A DNA stretch of 64,000 nt from assembly GCA_020809705.1 (NCBI GenBank), contig CP085831.1:186001-250000 (forward strand). Reading direction: 5' to 3'. This DNA is from Calonectria ilicicola (taxonomy: Eukaryota > Ascomycota > Sordariomycetes > Hypocreales > Nectriaceae). Below the pieces are notes generated by a model. That model saw nothing but the letters and a program-made list of their open reading frames with translations, did not search any database and was not told the DNA's origin. Numbering within the stretch: position 1 is the stretch's first letter; each line of letters starts with the position of its first letter. Position numbers and translations under genes: made by a program. Of this stretch, positions 46,438 to 59,120 are shown piece by piece.

Positions 46438-48544
46438 ATGTCTGCCCAATCCCAAGCCTCGGGGCCTGGAGTTTTGAGGCCCGAGCAGCTCAATCGACTT
46501 TCGGTAAGTGACTGGACTGGGCCCATGTTCTCCATTGCCGCGCCAGAAGCCGGCCTGGACCGTTCACTGATGCAAATGCCGACCTGGCACACAGTGCTCC
46601 AGATGCAAAGATCGAAAGGTTCGTTCATCCCGTGTCGCTCCCGTCCGTCCCCACTCGGAGCTTACCGATGCATTAATTTAGGTACGATGCAGTCGCGTCA
46701 TGCCGCGGTGCGACAAGTGTAGATCACAAGGTGCTGAATGTGTCTACCCTCAGAGGGCAAAGAGAAAAACAGCCAGTCTATTGATGTATGTGATGGGCAG
46801 CCTTCTTGATATGCCCAATCTAATCAGGTCCAAGATCTCAATCCGATACCGCTCTATCTAACATTTTAAATCGACTTCAACGTCTTGAATCCCAGTCCAC
46901 CGCTGTCTCCCCCTTTAATCCACCCTACCCTGAAGCCAACCAAGCTCTCGCTGGCCCAAGCCCTTCGGTCTCGGCCACGCCAACCCCCGGCTTCTCTGAG
47001 TCTAACGATGCCGACAATGAGCAAAACGTTGATGCAATTGGGGTTCTCAAAAATGCAGTCGATCAAGTCCAAAATATGAGGCTAAGAGGGCTTGCGACTT
47101 CAGTCATTACTGAAACCGTCAGTATTCCACCTGATCTCGCCAAGCTGTGGATCCAAAGTGAGACACCCCACTGTTCATGCTGAAGCACAAGCAGTAACCA
47201 GCTTTAGACTATTTTACGCATATTTCATGTTGCATGTTTCTTAGCCTCGTCGATCGGAGAGTCATCGAACTCATCCCTGATATCCTCGGGCTCCCGCACA
47301 TTCACATTGAACCAGCAGTTCTTGTCATTTACCACTGCATTCTCTACTGTGGATGTGTCCTTCCTGCCAGCAACAAAGCTTCACTTACAAGTGTCTCATA
47401 TTCCAACACGTGTTATATCAGCTGTCTGAGAGCGATTCCTATATGGCAAAGCACTGCGACTTGTACGATGACGAATTTCATTGCAGCCCTTTTTATGGTG
47501 GGTTCGTTGGTCCGATCTCATTTCAATCGTTAATTGATGCGATAGACTGGCGTGGCATATCAGCACTTTGACGAGGACCTTGCGTGGAAAATGTTCAAGG
47601 TTGCTTGCGAATACTGTCATGCCCTCAACTTGCATAATCTGGACAGCAGCAGTGCATCTTGGAGAATCGACGGCAAGAAGACTTGCGATGACGACCGAAA
47701 AGGATTATGGGAAGCTCTTCAGTTTGAGCTTTTCTTTAGACTCATGCTAAATAAGCCACCCGTGCTCTTGGGAACAACCTGGAGAGTAAATCTTCCTTGG
47801 CTGGAAGCCGATTCCCAACCTCCCCCCAACGGCATTGAAGCCATTGTATTTCTATCCAGCTCACGCTGCACTCTAATCATCATTCGGTTCTTTGACCTTT
47901 TGGAGGAAAATAATGAAAATGTCGACAATGATATAATGGCCAAGACAGATGAACTCTGCCTCGAGATTCCACAGATATTTGCCGAATGGCAGCTGGTAAC
48001 ATTACCCACGGCCTGATACAGCAAATCCAATCCGACTGACAATTTGCAGCATAAATGGCTAGAGAACCCCGAGAATGAACAGGTAAATTACTGGGAGGTC
48101 GCAGATGTGTTATTGTTTGGCTACTCGTCTATCTTTTACATGTATCGCAAGCTGCAACTCTTGGGCTCTAACTCACCTGAAGCTACCACGACAGATGAAG
48201 ATATACCAGATTGTGCACTGATCGTTGACGCTTCCCGACATATCGTCGAAATTCTAGGCCAGCTTTTGGTCAAAGTACCTTACGTGGAAACCATGGTCAC
48301 CTTTTTTGGTACTTACCGATGCTATCTTGCCATCGGCTGCCTCACCAAGACGATTCTTCGAGCCCCAAATATTTTGCAACACATGGAGGACATCAAATCA
48401 CTGGAGCGTTTAGGGAACCAGGCAGAGCTTTTGGCACGGGGAAGGGAAGATATCATGCCACTGGTCCAAGCCATGCAGAGTCTGAATAGCGAAATCCGAA
48501 AGAGCTTGGCTCAGTCAGGCTCGAGTAATAGTTTAATAAGTTAA
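46438..48544 (+). CDS. Zn2Cys6 binuclear cluster transcription factor
   Basis: Seven exons (46438-46503, 46595-46618, 46682-46785, 46835-47157, 47202-47497, 47546-47995 and 48050-48544) total 1758 nt, 585 residues. The zinc cluster is split over exons 1-3 and reads Cys23-x2-Cys26-x6-Cys33-x6-Cys40-x2-Cys43-x6-Cys50, a perfect Zn2Cys6 pattern, followed by a basic linker (QRAKRKT). A heptad-like segment NILNRLQRLES may dimerise it. The middle and C-terminal helices (LAWKMFKVACEYCHALNLH, ALQFELFFRLMLNKPPVL) are those of fungal-specific transcription factor domains. It acts in the nucleus. The repeated CGG/CCG sites directly upstream suggest autoregulation and control of the divergent arrestin-like gene. 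Confidence 0.88.
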
Positions 48545-49276
48545 TGGATCATGCTGATAATGCTTATCGCGTCCTACAGTGATGCAACCTAGTTAGCATA
48601 GTACCTCAAATTCAGCGATTTATGACACATGCCAACGCTTCTACATTGAGAATGAACTTTTGGTTCAATCAAAGGTTGGATATGGCCAGAATGCGACTCT
48701 TTAAATGCATATTTAACATGGGTTCTTAAAACGGGCACATGGCGTGGAGTAGTACCACCCAAGTTTAAAATCCCTCAGTGAATTTCTTTAATGGGTTAGT
48801 TATTTGACACCCTCTTGAGCGAAAAGTTGGTCACGTTGCATGATAATCGATTATGGTGGTCTCGATGTTTCAAATTTCAACGTGAATGAGGCTTGTCAGT
48901 GGCTGGCCTGGTTTTGGGCGTCCCAGCTCAGCCGAGCTGAGCAATAACGTGGTGGTTACCCCTCACCTGTCATCTTATCAGGGCCATTGGACAGAAATAT
49001 TGCGCTAATAATGACGTGAGATTGTCATGAAAGTGTAGTTTGTATCCTCGGCATGTTAGAAATGTTTTTGCCGCTTGTCGATTTCATTTTATCAGCCGCA
49101 CCAGAGGAGTAGGGCTGAGGAGCGGCAAGGCATAAAAGCTCTGCCGTTTAGCCCGACAACTGCAATTGATTCTGCCTTGGTATCCACTAGAAACTACTTT
49201 TTCTTTACATTGAACAAAGTTATCACTAGGTCGTCACGTGTTTATCTATCGTGTCTTTAGCTAAGAGCAAGGCCTA
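48545..49276. promoter_or_regulatory. Intergenic region and promoter of the kinase-HET gene
   Basis: 732 bp of ordinary composition with CAGCTCAGCCGAGCTGAG, an imperfect palindrome, near 48925. No gene was recognised. Confidence 0.4.
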
Positions 49277-52200
49277 ATGTCGCTGTCGAGTCAAACTCCT
49301 TTTCAAACATTGGCTAAGAGGGCTACTGATATTGTCAACGACAAATATTGCAAAAATTGGCAAGGGCAGATATTTCTTCCCGATGGCGAAGTCGAAAAGG
49401 TGGTTACGCGCAAGATGGTCCTGGAAGACCTCCAGGATGCGAACATTGATCCACAAAAGATCTCAGATTTGACAGAATTTGTCATGTCTGGTGCTAAGCG
49501 CTTGTTTCTGATTCTTCATAGAATGACAAAGAAGAAAGAAGAGTTTTTATCTTGGCTCTGTGATTTTAAAGACCATGGGATTGATGACACTCGAGTCCCA
49601 ATTCCTGCTCTAACACATGGTCCGAACTCAATCTATATTGCCAAGAACCTATCATTCTTGGATAAATTCGAAAGAACGGATTTGGATCTCTTTCAAAAGT
49701 ATCAGTGGGAGGTCAAATCACCAGTGTTTAAACCTGAGGCCCCGTTTTACTCTGAATTCAATGCCAACACCATTCTCCCATATCGGCCTTGCGAGGGTAC
49801 GAAGGATGCAAGCGGGTTTTTTGGTGAGGTATCGGCGGTCGAGGTTCATCATTCACACATCTTGTTGTTGGAAAAACAGGTGACGCCTCATTATCGCATA
49901 CAGCCAACATCAACTTACCATGTTAGGACCCAAATGTTGAATGGATTCGAATTGCAATTAAGAAGGTAAAAAACGACGAAGATTTGGCCGAATTCTTTGA
50001 AAAAGAGGTTTTTAATCTTGACCGCGTGCGCAAATTGGAATCGCCAAATTTAATTAAACCAATCGCTGCTTATGAGATAGCAGGCCAAAAGTGTTTAATG
50101 TTTCCTTGGGCAAGTGGGGGTCATTTATTCAATTACTGGAAGGAAGAGGATAGCAGAGACAAGCCTCCAGATAGAGCATGTATAGTTTGGATCCTTGGCC
50201 AACTTGCTGGACTATTTGAAGCTCTCCAAGTCCTCCATGCTACTAAGACTAATTGCAGGCACGGGGATTTGAAACCTGAAAACATTCTTTGGTTCAAAGA
50301 TAAAGATGGGAGAGGAACACTGAAAATCGCGGACCTGGGCCTCGCAGCATTCCATGAAGTTGGTTTAAACACGGGAATGCGAAAGAGGGATGGAATACCA
50401 ACGAACACCCCATCTGGAACATCGAGGTATGAGCCTCCGGAAATGGATCGAGACCGTCACAGTCATGATGCTCGGTCTCGTTCTTACGATCTTTGGTCCA
50501 TGGGATGTGTAACGCTTGAGCTACTCATCTGGCTTCTCTATGGCTACGACGCAGTAAGGAAATTCGGAACACAAACGCCCTTCTTCTGGGAGAAGTCGGA
50601 ATCGACTGAGACAACATATAAACTACATCCTCGCGTGAATGAGTGGATAAAATCTATGGAAACATCATTGGAACGAAAAACAGCATATGCCGATTTGCTG
50701 GACTTTGTCAAGAATCGACTTCTAGCCATAAAAATCCCCGACGACTACGAGAAGAGCTATGAAAATGATCGAGCAAATGCAGCTATCGCTTTCAAAAAAA
50801 TACAAACCATACAAGAGGGGTGTCAAGATGGACCGAAATCACAGTATCTTAAATTAATCCGTCTCAATGAGAAGCCAGGGATTAATTATGGCACGCCAAG
50901 TGGGTTAGCACCGCCCAATTCTCGCAGACATGACCAGATGCGAAACGCCCTTCCTGTAAACGCTCCGAATCCATCAGACCTGGGGTTGACTGTATTTGTG
51001 AGAGCTCCAACGGGACTTAATCAGGAATCTGATGGCAGAGGGGACTCGGGGGCTTCGGATCACCAACAAGTGAGTCAAACGCAAACATGTGCCGATCCTA
51101 TGCTGATATTGTTATCCTTTTAGTATGTAAGTCACGACCACACTCTGATCACGAGATACTGATTTTTTGATCAATTTTGATTAATTTCGATATAGAATGT
51201 AAGTCTATTTTGTCATATATATTGGGGTATTAATAACAATCATACTTTGTAGATAGTAGGTCCAGTACACCCACTCGCATTCTACTGGAGCTAATAGGGT
51301 CGTTCAGATTGTCAGTGTCTACCATAAATTATTGACCATGCGTTATTCTAACATAGAATAGCAATCGAAAAATCTCAATGATGTTTGGGAATCATTTCCA
51401 GACAACGACTTCGCCACTGGCCTACTCTCTGAAGTTGGTTGGGATCGGGTCAAGCCCCAAAAGCAAAGCGAGCCAAATTTATGTGAGAACTGCAGGGCTG
51501 GTGATAAGCTGCGGCTATTTGAAACCAATTTCGATTTTTCGGAGCTAGAATTCAGAGCGGAGAAATGCAAATTATGTGAGCTTTTACTTATATCTCTCAA
51601 AAACGCGGATATCGACCTCCAATCAATCCAACTACGACAGACGGAGTCCGTCGTTGGGATCAATGATGGACCAGATTTATTGTCAATCTATACAGAACCA
51701 GGTACGGTCATCGTCTAAAAGAATCAAGAATGACCACTAACAAAGATACAGGCCTAAACATACCTGCAGGATCGCAAATTGGCTTTCCTCACCTCCCAGA
51801 GCCGGCTAGCCCAGAGCAATTTGCACTGTTGAAGCATTGGCTCAAAGTGTGTGATGTAAACCATGTCAAATGCCGACGCGACCACAGCATGTCAAACTCG
51901 GCGATGCCTACACGCCTCATTCATGTTGATGAGCCAATGCACCTTGTTGAATCGGCTTCAACAGGTCGCGCACCATACGTGGCACTTAGTCACTGCTGGG
52001 GCCAGCTCCAAGAACACGAAAAGGTTTGCACCTATAAGAATACTATCGAAGGGCTGAAAAAGTGCATTAGACTTGATAAATTGCCACCCTCGTTCCACGA
52101 TGCAGTTATTGTCAGCCGTGGGCTAGGCATCAGGTACATGTGGATTGATTCGCTGTGCATCATTCAAGATGATGAGACTGATTGGCAAAATGAATCCGGA

Positions 52201-53267
52201 AAAATGGAACAGATATTTAGCGATGCATACTGCACCATCGCACTCAGTTCTTCGAAATCCTCTCGTGAACCATTTCTTTATAAAAGGCCCTCTAGAGATT
52301 TTGTGCAGCTAACCAAGGATAATCGCACGCTTTATGTATGCCCTGCAATTGATGATTTTCGCCGCGATGTTGAGCAAAGCCGGCTCAGCGGCCGCGGATG
52401 GGTGCTTCAAGAAAGAGCCCTTTCTCGGCGCTCAATTTATTTTACATCAACACAAATATATTGGGAATGTGGCATGGGAATTCACTGCGAGACGCTGACT
52501 CGACTCCGAAAGTTCGTATCCCCAATTAACCACCGAGCTTCTTCTAATAATCCACGTGTAGCAACAAAGCAGCTTTCATTGGCGACTCAAACTTTCCTAA
52601 GTTTGCTATTGAGTATTATCGGGATGGGAGGCAGGTGCTGATCCAGGACCTTTATGAGAGGTACTCTCGATTGGCGTTTACAAAAGCTTCTGATCGCTCC
52701 GTAGCGATTCTTGGTCTTCAAGCCAGACTAGCACGCGCTTTCAAAACAAAGGCAGCACATGGAACCTTTCGAGTTTATTTTGCGCGTGGCATTCTATGGC
52801 AGCGAAAGGAGAACGAAACAATGATGAAAATCCCGCAGCCCGAGGGTCGCCGCGAGCCAAGTTGGTCGTGGCTATCCAAGACTGGCGCTATTAAGTACAT
52901 GGAACTAAAGTTTGAAAAGATAAACTGGGCACTGGATGATATTAGAAACCCTTTCATTACTGCGGCCGAAAATGGCTCTGACGACTTTACAGCTCTCCGT
53001 GCATTTGCACGGAAAATGGACATTACGGATCAGGAGATGAGCTCTGGAGCGGTTTTTGATCTCAACTCTCAGTTCAAAATTGACCAACTTCGTTTTGTCA
53101 TAATTGGCACAGATAAAGTTGGACATATTGATCAGGGTGAAAGACTTTATGGGCTTCTCGTCCATCATTCTGATACTTTTGAGGATGGTCATTACGAAAG
53201 AGTAGGAGTTGCGAACTTATCACCTCGAAATGTGAAGGATGAAGGGGCTTGGGTGGATATAATTTAA
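49277..53267 (+). CDS. Protein kinase-HET domain fusion protein
   Basis: Exons 49277-49879, 49927-51069, three 3-nt exons (51124-51126, 51196-51198, 51253-51255), 51362-51701, 51752-52511 and 52562-53267 give 1186 residues. A helical N-terminus of about 180 residues precedes a Ser/Thr kinase: SGFFGEV, Lys213 in IAIKK, catalytic Asp315 in HGDLKPEN (HGD for HRD), Asp337 in ADLG (for DFG) and SRYEPPEM. The second half is a heterokaryon-incompatibility HET protein: an LCENC...CKLCELLL N-terminus, YVALSHCWG from Tyr774, RYMWIDSLCIIQDD and GRGWVLQERALSRR. HET domains trigger cell death on recognition, and a kinase arm could regulate it. The HET frame has no Met between 51362 and about 51880 and a stop directly upstream, so it must be spliced to the kinase. 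Confidence 0.78.
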
Positions 53268-53423
53268 TTAAATACAGTATTGCTAAGTTGTTTGCTTTTT
53301 GGTCGAGAAAATCATGACCAAACTTAGTTGTATCTGCCACCCTTATGGCTTTGGATCTCCCTCTTGGTCGAGCTCACGATTTACCAAAATGAAACAATAT
53401 TACTAGCTCGCGACCTTGATATA

Positions 53424-53906
53424 TCACATGACCTCGTTGACAACCAAGGCCGGTATACCTGATGGTGCTGATGACACAAGTGGTCGGTTTTGCAATCCTC
53501 GAGAATTGCAACTGGGTACGCTGGTTTCTGACAGCCTTGCATCTTTCAAGACCTGTTCGGCTTTACTGATATCTGCTAGCTTCTGTTCATAGGCTTGTGA
53601 TTTTAATCTCGTCGTGAGGTTTTTCGTATTGATGCACGTATCGATGCGGTCCTATAATCGATATGAGTGACGCGTTCTCCACTGACGTATTGCAAAATCA
53701 CTCACTGCTGCATCAGGCGACTGTTCAAGATTCACATATATAAGATAAATGTTTCTCTTTAATGAGACTCTGAAGCCTGTATCCCCGTAACGGGCTTGGA
53801 GACATCGTGCAAGATCTTGCGGATGTATACGATCTGAGTGCTCGGTGTAAACATTGACACCAATATCGGAATACTTTGACACGAGTTTTAATCGGGAGTG
53901 AGCCAT
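53424..53906 (-). CDS. Small hypothetical protein
   Basis: Two exons (53906-53706 and 53651-53424; intron GTGAGT...TTATAG) join in phase to 142 residues. The N-terminus predicts beta strands (VSKYSDIGVNVYTEHS, FRVSLKRNIYLIYVNL) and the C-terminal half a charged helix (KSQAYEQKLADISKAEQVLKDA). No signal peptide or membrane segment is seen. The family is not recognised. It lies tail-to-tail 156 bp after the kinase-HET gene. Confidence 0.55.
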
Positions 53907-55052
53907 GCTTCTAGTCCCAGTATTGATGTTTATTGATTGATACAGATAAGATTGTGAGATGTGAATGAGAGAAGAAAGACAAAATCAAGAGACAGTGATG
54001 CAGAAATGGGCACCGACAGCTTCTTATGAGCAGATTATTACCATAGACTTTGAAAATGCAGAATAAAGGGTCCCGCCTATGGAATGGGATTACTCTGACA
54101 CATTGAATTATTGGAAATGTAAAAGCCACTCATCAAGCCTTTTGGTTGCCTCGTATCATTAAGCGCCAATGCACATTTCGATGCTACCATGCATTGATGA
54201 GCGAGGTAAGGCAACCACCGGAGGGGTTTCATGACCAAAACCGGTGACCCAAGCACGAGGGGCAGAATTTTTATATTTTAATTCACCTTAATTTCTTTTT
54301 GGCCGTGAAGCTATTGGGGCTGATTATATTTTACTCGTATAAAAGTGCTTCGTTGCCTCCTTTGCACCCGTCGTTCTGGTCATATGGCAGCCGAATCTTG
54401 TGAGCTGTAAACGGACCCCAAACTACCAAGCTAATTTGGGAAATTGTATTTTATGGCTTATCTGCCTCTCCCTCATCATTCATGTTTAGTGTTCAGCTGT
54501 CACTAATGTGTGTGTGACTTCCAAACACCATTGGCTATTCCGACAAACGCTAAGAACGCCCCGGCGCGAAGTGTATCTGGCCCCCAAAGTAAGTAGGCGC
54601 AGCCCTTCGCAGCCAGCCTCAAGGAAATACCCTGGAACGTCTTAATATTTGGTCAGCGAGGATACTACAAAAATAGGACAAGTTTTTTCTGTGCTTGGCG
54701 TTCAAGTTCAACGAGATTTATTCGAACCATTATCGAATGAATTTTCACATGACCTTTTTGCCTCTCTTTTCTTTTCTTTTCTTCTCTTTCCTTTCTTTTT
54801 TTTTCAAGAAAGATCCGGAAAAGGAAGCCGGGAGTGACCTTGATTCTGATTGATCCGACGTACCAGAGCTTCGTAACACTCTGCATATAATCCCGGTCAT
54901 TTTCTCGGCCAGAAACAATCAATCGGGTTCATAGTTCGTGTGTAAAAAGTTGGAACCATTATAACAGACACATCATCCCTTGTCCAAGTATTTTAACAAA
55001 GCGATCCATCTCCACGGCGACATTGAAGACAACAAGAGCCTACAGATTCAGC
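53907..55052. promoter_or_regulatory. Divergent intergenic region with a pyrimidine tract
   Basis: Promoter region for the small minus-strand gene and for the second kinase. A 45-nt pure pyrimidine run (54761-54805), about 250 bp before the kinase ATG, is typical of fungal promoters. No other feature was recognised. Confidence 0.5.
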
Positions 55053-57556
55053 ATGGAGCCTAACCAACAAGACAAGAAAGGCCCGCTGGGAGGCGACAGA
55101 TTGGACCACTTGAAGCCTCCAGGAGTTCTTGGAGCACGCTCTGTTAGGCCTAGACGCAGATCCTTAACGATGATGTCTCAGCAAAATGAATTCGTGGGTG
55201 GACATCAAATTTTGGATCAGAGTGAAGGAGAAATGGAAGACCCCAATGATCAATATTGCTACGCAAAGAGACACAAAAATCTTTCTGATGCAGGCGAAAG
55301 CGACACCATTCTTTCTGTTGATGGTTTGGGCTGGAGTGATGCACCAAAAGAACACAGTGTTGAACCAGATTGTAATGATCAAATTTTCACCATTCAGCAA
55401 TTAAAGAGAGAACTAGGTTTAAACTCTAGTTCTGGTAGCGTTGAAAGGTTGATACGAGAGAAGATTCAGGCAAGTTTAGAATGGAGCCAGTTGAATAATC
55501 ATCAGTATCTACCTTTGGACGCTTTCAACTGCATATTTACCAGGAGAAACATAACATTACTGCTGGCAGAAAGCAAGAAAGAACTTCCCCCTCCATCGCT
55601 GAAAACCCTCGTTAGTCAGATTATGGGTAGCAACAAAGAAAATAGCCGACGACACATTCTTGGTGTATTGACTTTTATGAGGTGTGTTAAATACATCGAC
55701 GATTTCATAGAGATGGATATATTCGATGATGACTTGCCTCTGATGCATGTATATCATGACATGGAAAAGTTTACTTCCAGAATTAAATCCACAGGTTCTG
55801 CTGAAGGTCAGAACTCGCGAACCTCTGGGCGGTTTAAGAACTGGGAAAGGACCGAGGTCGATTTGTTTTACACTTATCAAAGAATTTTCTTCGTTCCCCT
55901 TTTCACCTTTGAGCAAGGATTTGTGCGCTCTTACACTTTTGACAAAGATGTTATATTGCCCTGGCAAGAATATGAACCCAAGACCAACGGAGGCAACGGG
56001 ATGGTATACAAAGTTCAGATACACCCAAGCCATCACAACTTTTCAGCCTCACGTCTGACTACCTCACTTACAAAACAAAGTCCTGAATCCCTGCACTTTG
56101 CTCTAAAGAAGATCGAGTCAGTAGATCAGAATGTATACCGGAATGAACTTGCAGCCTTGGAAAGAGTGTGCGCTAAACTTCAAAACAAAAGCCACCTCAT
56201 AAAACTGTTGCTCACGTTCAAGCATGGGGATGACTATTATTTCATGTTTGAATGGGCCGATGGAAATCTGGCTGATTTCTGGAAAAAGGAAGATTGGGTT
56301 TGTCACTTGGATAAAGAGATATGGGCAGCCACGCAATGCATGGGCCTCACTAGAGCAATTCAGCAAATTCATGGAATCACTTCGTGGCAGGTAAATGGCG
56401 GAGATGATAACCGAGAGTGGGGAAGACACGGTGACATTAAGCCCAGTAACATTCTATGGTTTTCCAGGTATGGGAAAGAACAGAATGTCCTAGTTGTTTG
56501 TGACCTGGGTCTTACACGATACCACTCCCGTTTCACAAAATCACTTGTTCATCATAACAATGTGGAGGGGTACACGGAGGACTATCGACCACCCGAGATG
56601 GATATGGGAACATCCATTTCACAAAGATATGATGTGTGGTCGCTAGGTTGCGTTTTACTTGAATTTTCTATCTGGTACCTTGAAGGACACGAAGCCGTCC
56701 GAAAGTTCGAGTTAGAGCGTGGAGAGAATGATGAAGCTAGATATCACAACATTCAAGAGGCAAAGTACTTCAATTTGATCGGCAAAAATGGCAATAAGCT
56801 GCCTACAGTCAAACCAGTCGTTTTGGAGGTATATGCACCAATACAACATTTGTGAGGACTTTTTCGGAAGCATATTGCTAACGGCATGAAGTGGATAGAC
56901 AGATTAAGGAAACAGTACTCGGATGGTATATTTATTCCGAACATTTTGAATCTCATAGAACAAAAGATGTTGGTTGCAAATTCGAACAATCGTTGGACCA
57001 TGGATTTGATTCACGAGGCCATGAGGGAAATATTGAACATGGTAAAATCTTCGGATCGGAAAGATCTCTTACCGGATATGATCCTTCACGATGAGGAAAA
57101 TGAAGTGAGTATGAAAATGAATGTCAGTTGAAATAAATCAAAGTTGGAAAATAAAGAACATATAAAATTGACCACTTTAATCTGCAGGCCATCCACGATC
57201 CATCACGGAGGGAACCAGACACCCGTAACAACGCGGATGGAGTGTTGTGTGAAATGGAAATAACCGATGACGAAACAGACAACCCGGATATTTGTTCGGG
57301 AGATACCCCGGATTTTAAGATGCAGGCACATTCGGTACTACCACACCACAAAAGCCGTACGGCGTTCTCGATCCTCCAGAAGAATATAAAGAATCCTGTC
57401 CTATCCTCAGAGGAGGTGAGAGTTGATATCTCAGCAAAAGAGTGTTCTTCAAACTTGAAAAATGGCACGACAACGTTTAAGCGACCTGCAAATTCCAAGA
57501 CTTTAAAGCGCAAGGCTTCTGGAGAGAGGTTACTCAGGTCGCACCGAACTATATAA
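55053..57556 (+). CDS. Fungal protein kinase
   Basis: Exons 55053-56828, 56892-57104 and 57188-57556 total 2358 nt, 785 residues. About 270 residues of N-terminal region, partly helical (IQQLKRELGL, VERLIREKIQASLEW), precede a kinase domain. It has NGGNGMVYKV (Gly-rich loop), FALKKIE (catalytic Lys), FMFEWADGNLADFW (hinge), GRHGDIKPSNILWF (catalytic loop, HGD for HRD), VVCDLGLTRYH (DLG for DFG), EDYRPPEMDM and YDVWSLGCVLLEF. The C-terminal tail ends in a basic stretch (KRPANSKTLKRKASGERLL) that could be a nuclear localisation signal. It shares the HGD/DLG pattern and general layout with the kinase half of the neighbouring kinase-HET protein, so the two are probably paralogous. Substrate is unknown. 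Confidence 0.8.
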
Positions 57557-58040
57557 AGCAGATATGAATGAAATACTATTTTAAGATATCTTCTTTGTAA
57601 GATTGTGTTGAAGATAAATTTTGGAGGGGAAATCGTTCGCGGTTCTGCAACTGAACATGACAAGACAGAATAAATGGGTTAACAATGTATAGGAGGCACA
57701 ATTTAAAACATGCATTGGAACATTCGCTAATACTTCGTAATTGAATGCTCTAATCTTGACCTAGAATTCAAGTATCATCAGATTTGTAGTACAAAATAGC
57801 ATTAGAACTTCAATTAGACATCTAGCGATAAATATCTAACTATGAGGAGAATTAAATTGGCGACCCTTCAGATCCTAGAAAGCCAAAGTTGAAGATACTC
57901 GCCGCTAAGTTCCAATAAACCAGATAAGTTGTATACTCCATTGAAATTCGAAGTGGGTGTTAAAGTGGTGAATCGGGTCTGTTGAGTGGAAGCCCGCGTG
58001 CCTACTACCTTTCCAGAGGTAGAGGTTACAATTACCTTTT
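57557..58040. other. Intergenic region between convergent genes
   Basis: AT-rich 3' flanks. The minus-strand frame 57124-57663 is the shadow of the kinase tail. Nothing else was seen. Confidence 0.5.
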
Positions 58041-59120
58041 TTATTTTAGATCAACAACCTCGTGGCTGACATCTATTGTGTTTGTGGTCGATTTGGGCGA
58101 CGAACGGTCAAGCAAAGGTTTGAGCCCAGGAAGCGCAACAACAGTAAGTGCTAGCGTTATCTCTACCATGCTGAGAGGGTCTGTAACATTGCAGTTAGTC
58201 ACTGCTTCTTCCCCGGAAATTCTTTTGGCGCCTGAGCCAAAGATTAGTTGACTTACAAACGAGGTTTTCTTGACCCGTGCCGATTTTGAGGCACGCGAAA
58301 CGAATGATGGTGCTGAAAATGGTGAGGGTACCGAGAACAAAGGTAAGCGTCAAGCCTTTGGATGGTGTTAGAACACCCTGAATCAGTAGAATAAGTGGGA
58401 TAGCGTAGACTAGCAACGAAGTCAGTTTTTGTTGGGGGCTGGTTGATACGTCATATATCTCAAGGGTAGCCTTACCAGCGAGATAGCACGCTAAATTCAG
58501 GGTAAAGTTGAGGATGAAAGGCTCAGGTGCATAGAAGACGCTGCAGGCACCCTCCTCCTGTGACCACTGGACGGAAACATCTTTGCCGCAGAAGAAGGTG
58601 TCATCCCAGAGAATGGTTATGTAGCATACGCACACAAATGCGGTGATGCCGTAGAGGACTCTTTTCATCGCAACGGTGATGTCTGGAAGGAAGTAACCCC
58701 AGTAGAAGGCCAGCATACTCAACTTGGGGAATCCCATTCCAACATCGTAAAAGTAGTTTGAGGCGAAAGAGATCTTTTTAGAGTTAGATTATTCCATCAA
58801 AATATCGACCAGTCTGCTAGAAATCATTACCTTGGATAGCTTGACAGATGTCTCATACTCATCAAGGACACCCAGCTGGTAGGTTAAAGTATCGCAGATG
58901 ATCAAGCCCAGTGCATCAATGGCTGAGATGACGAGCAGCCAGTCGGACCAGTTTAGCTTCTCGCGCAAGTGGAACAAGCGCGTGTAGACGCGCAAGGCGA
59001 TGAAGACGTAAGCAAATGCTAGCAGAATCCATTCGGATATCTGAGAGTGGTAAGCAGAGTTACTTGACTTTGCATATGGGGGCTTACCATGCAATCTTTG
59101 CCATCGATGAAGTACGCCAT
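58041..59120 (-). CDS. Fungal rhodopsin-domain integral membrane protein, second copy
   Basis: Exons 59120-59088, 59040-58831, 58773-58476, 58409-58257 and 58180-58041 total 834 nt, 277 residues. The layout follows the family: ISEWILLAFAYVFIALRVYTRLF (helix 1, written as one short segment here), NWSDWLLVISAIDALG, YFYDVGMGFPKLSMLAFYW, a helix before FFCG, and PLSMVEITLALTVVALPGLKPLL near the end. The C-tail is short, so the protein is smaller than the 350-400 residues usual for the family. It is divergent from the third copy, which starts 2.3 kb away. Confidence 0.78.

Noticed and set aside
51730..53267. Independent HET gene starting near 51730
   Set aside because: The ATG at 51730 lies in an intron and the Cys-rich HET N-terminus is encoded upstream in 51362-51701, which has no start codon of its own.
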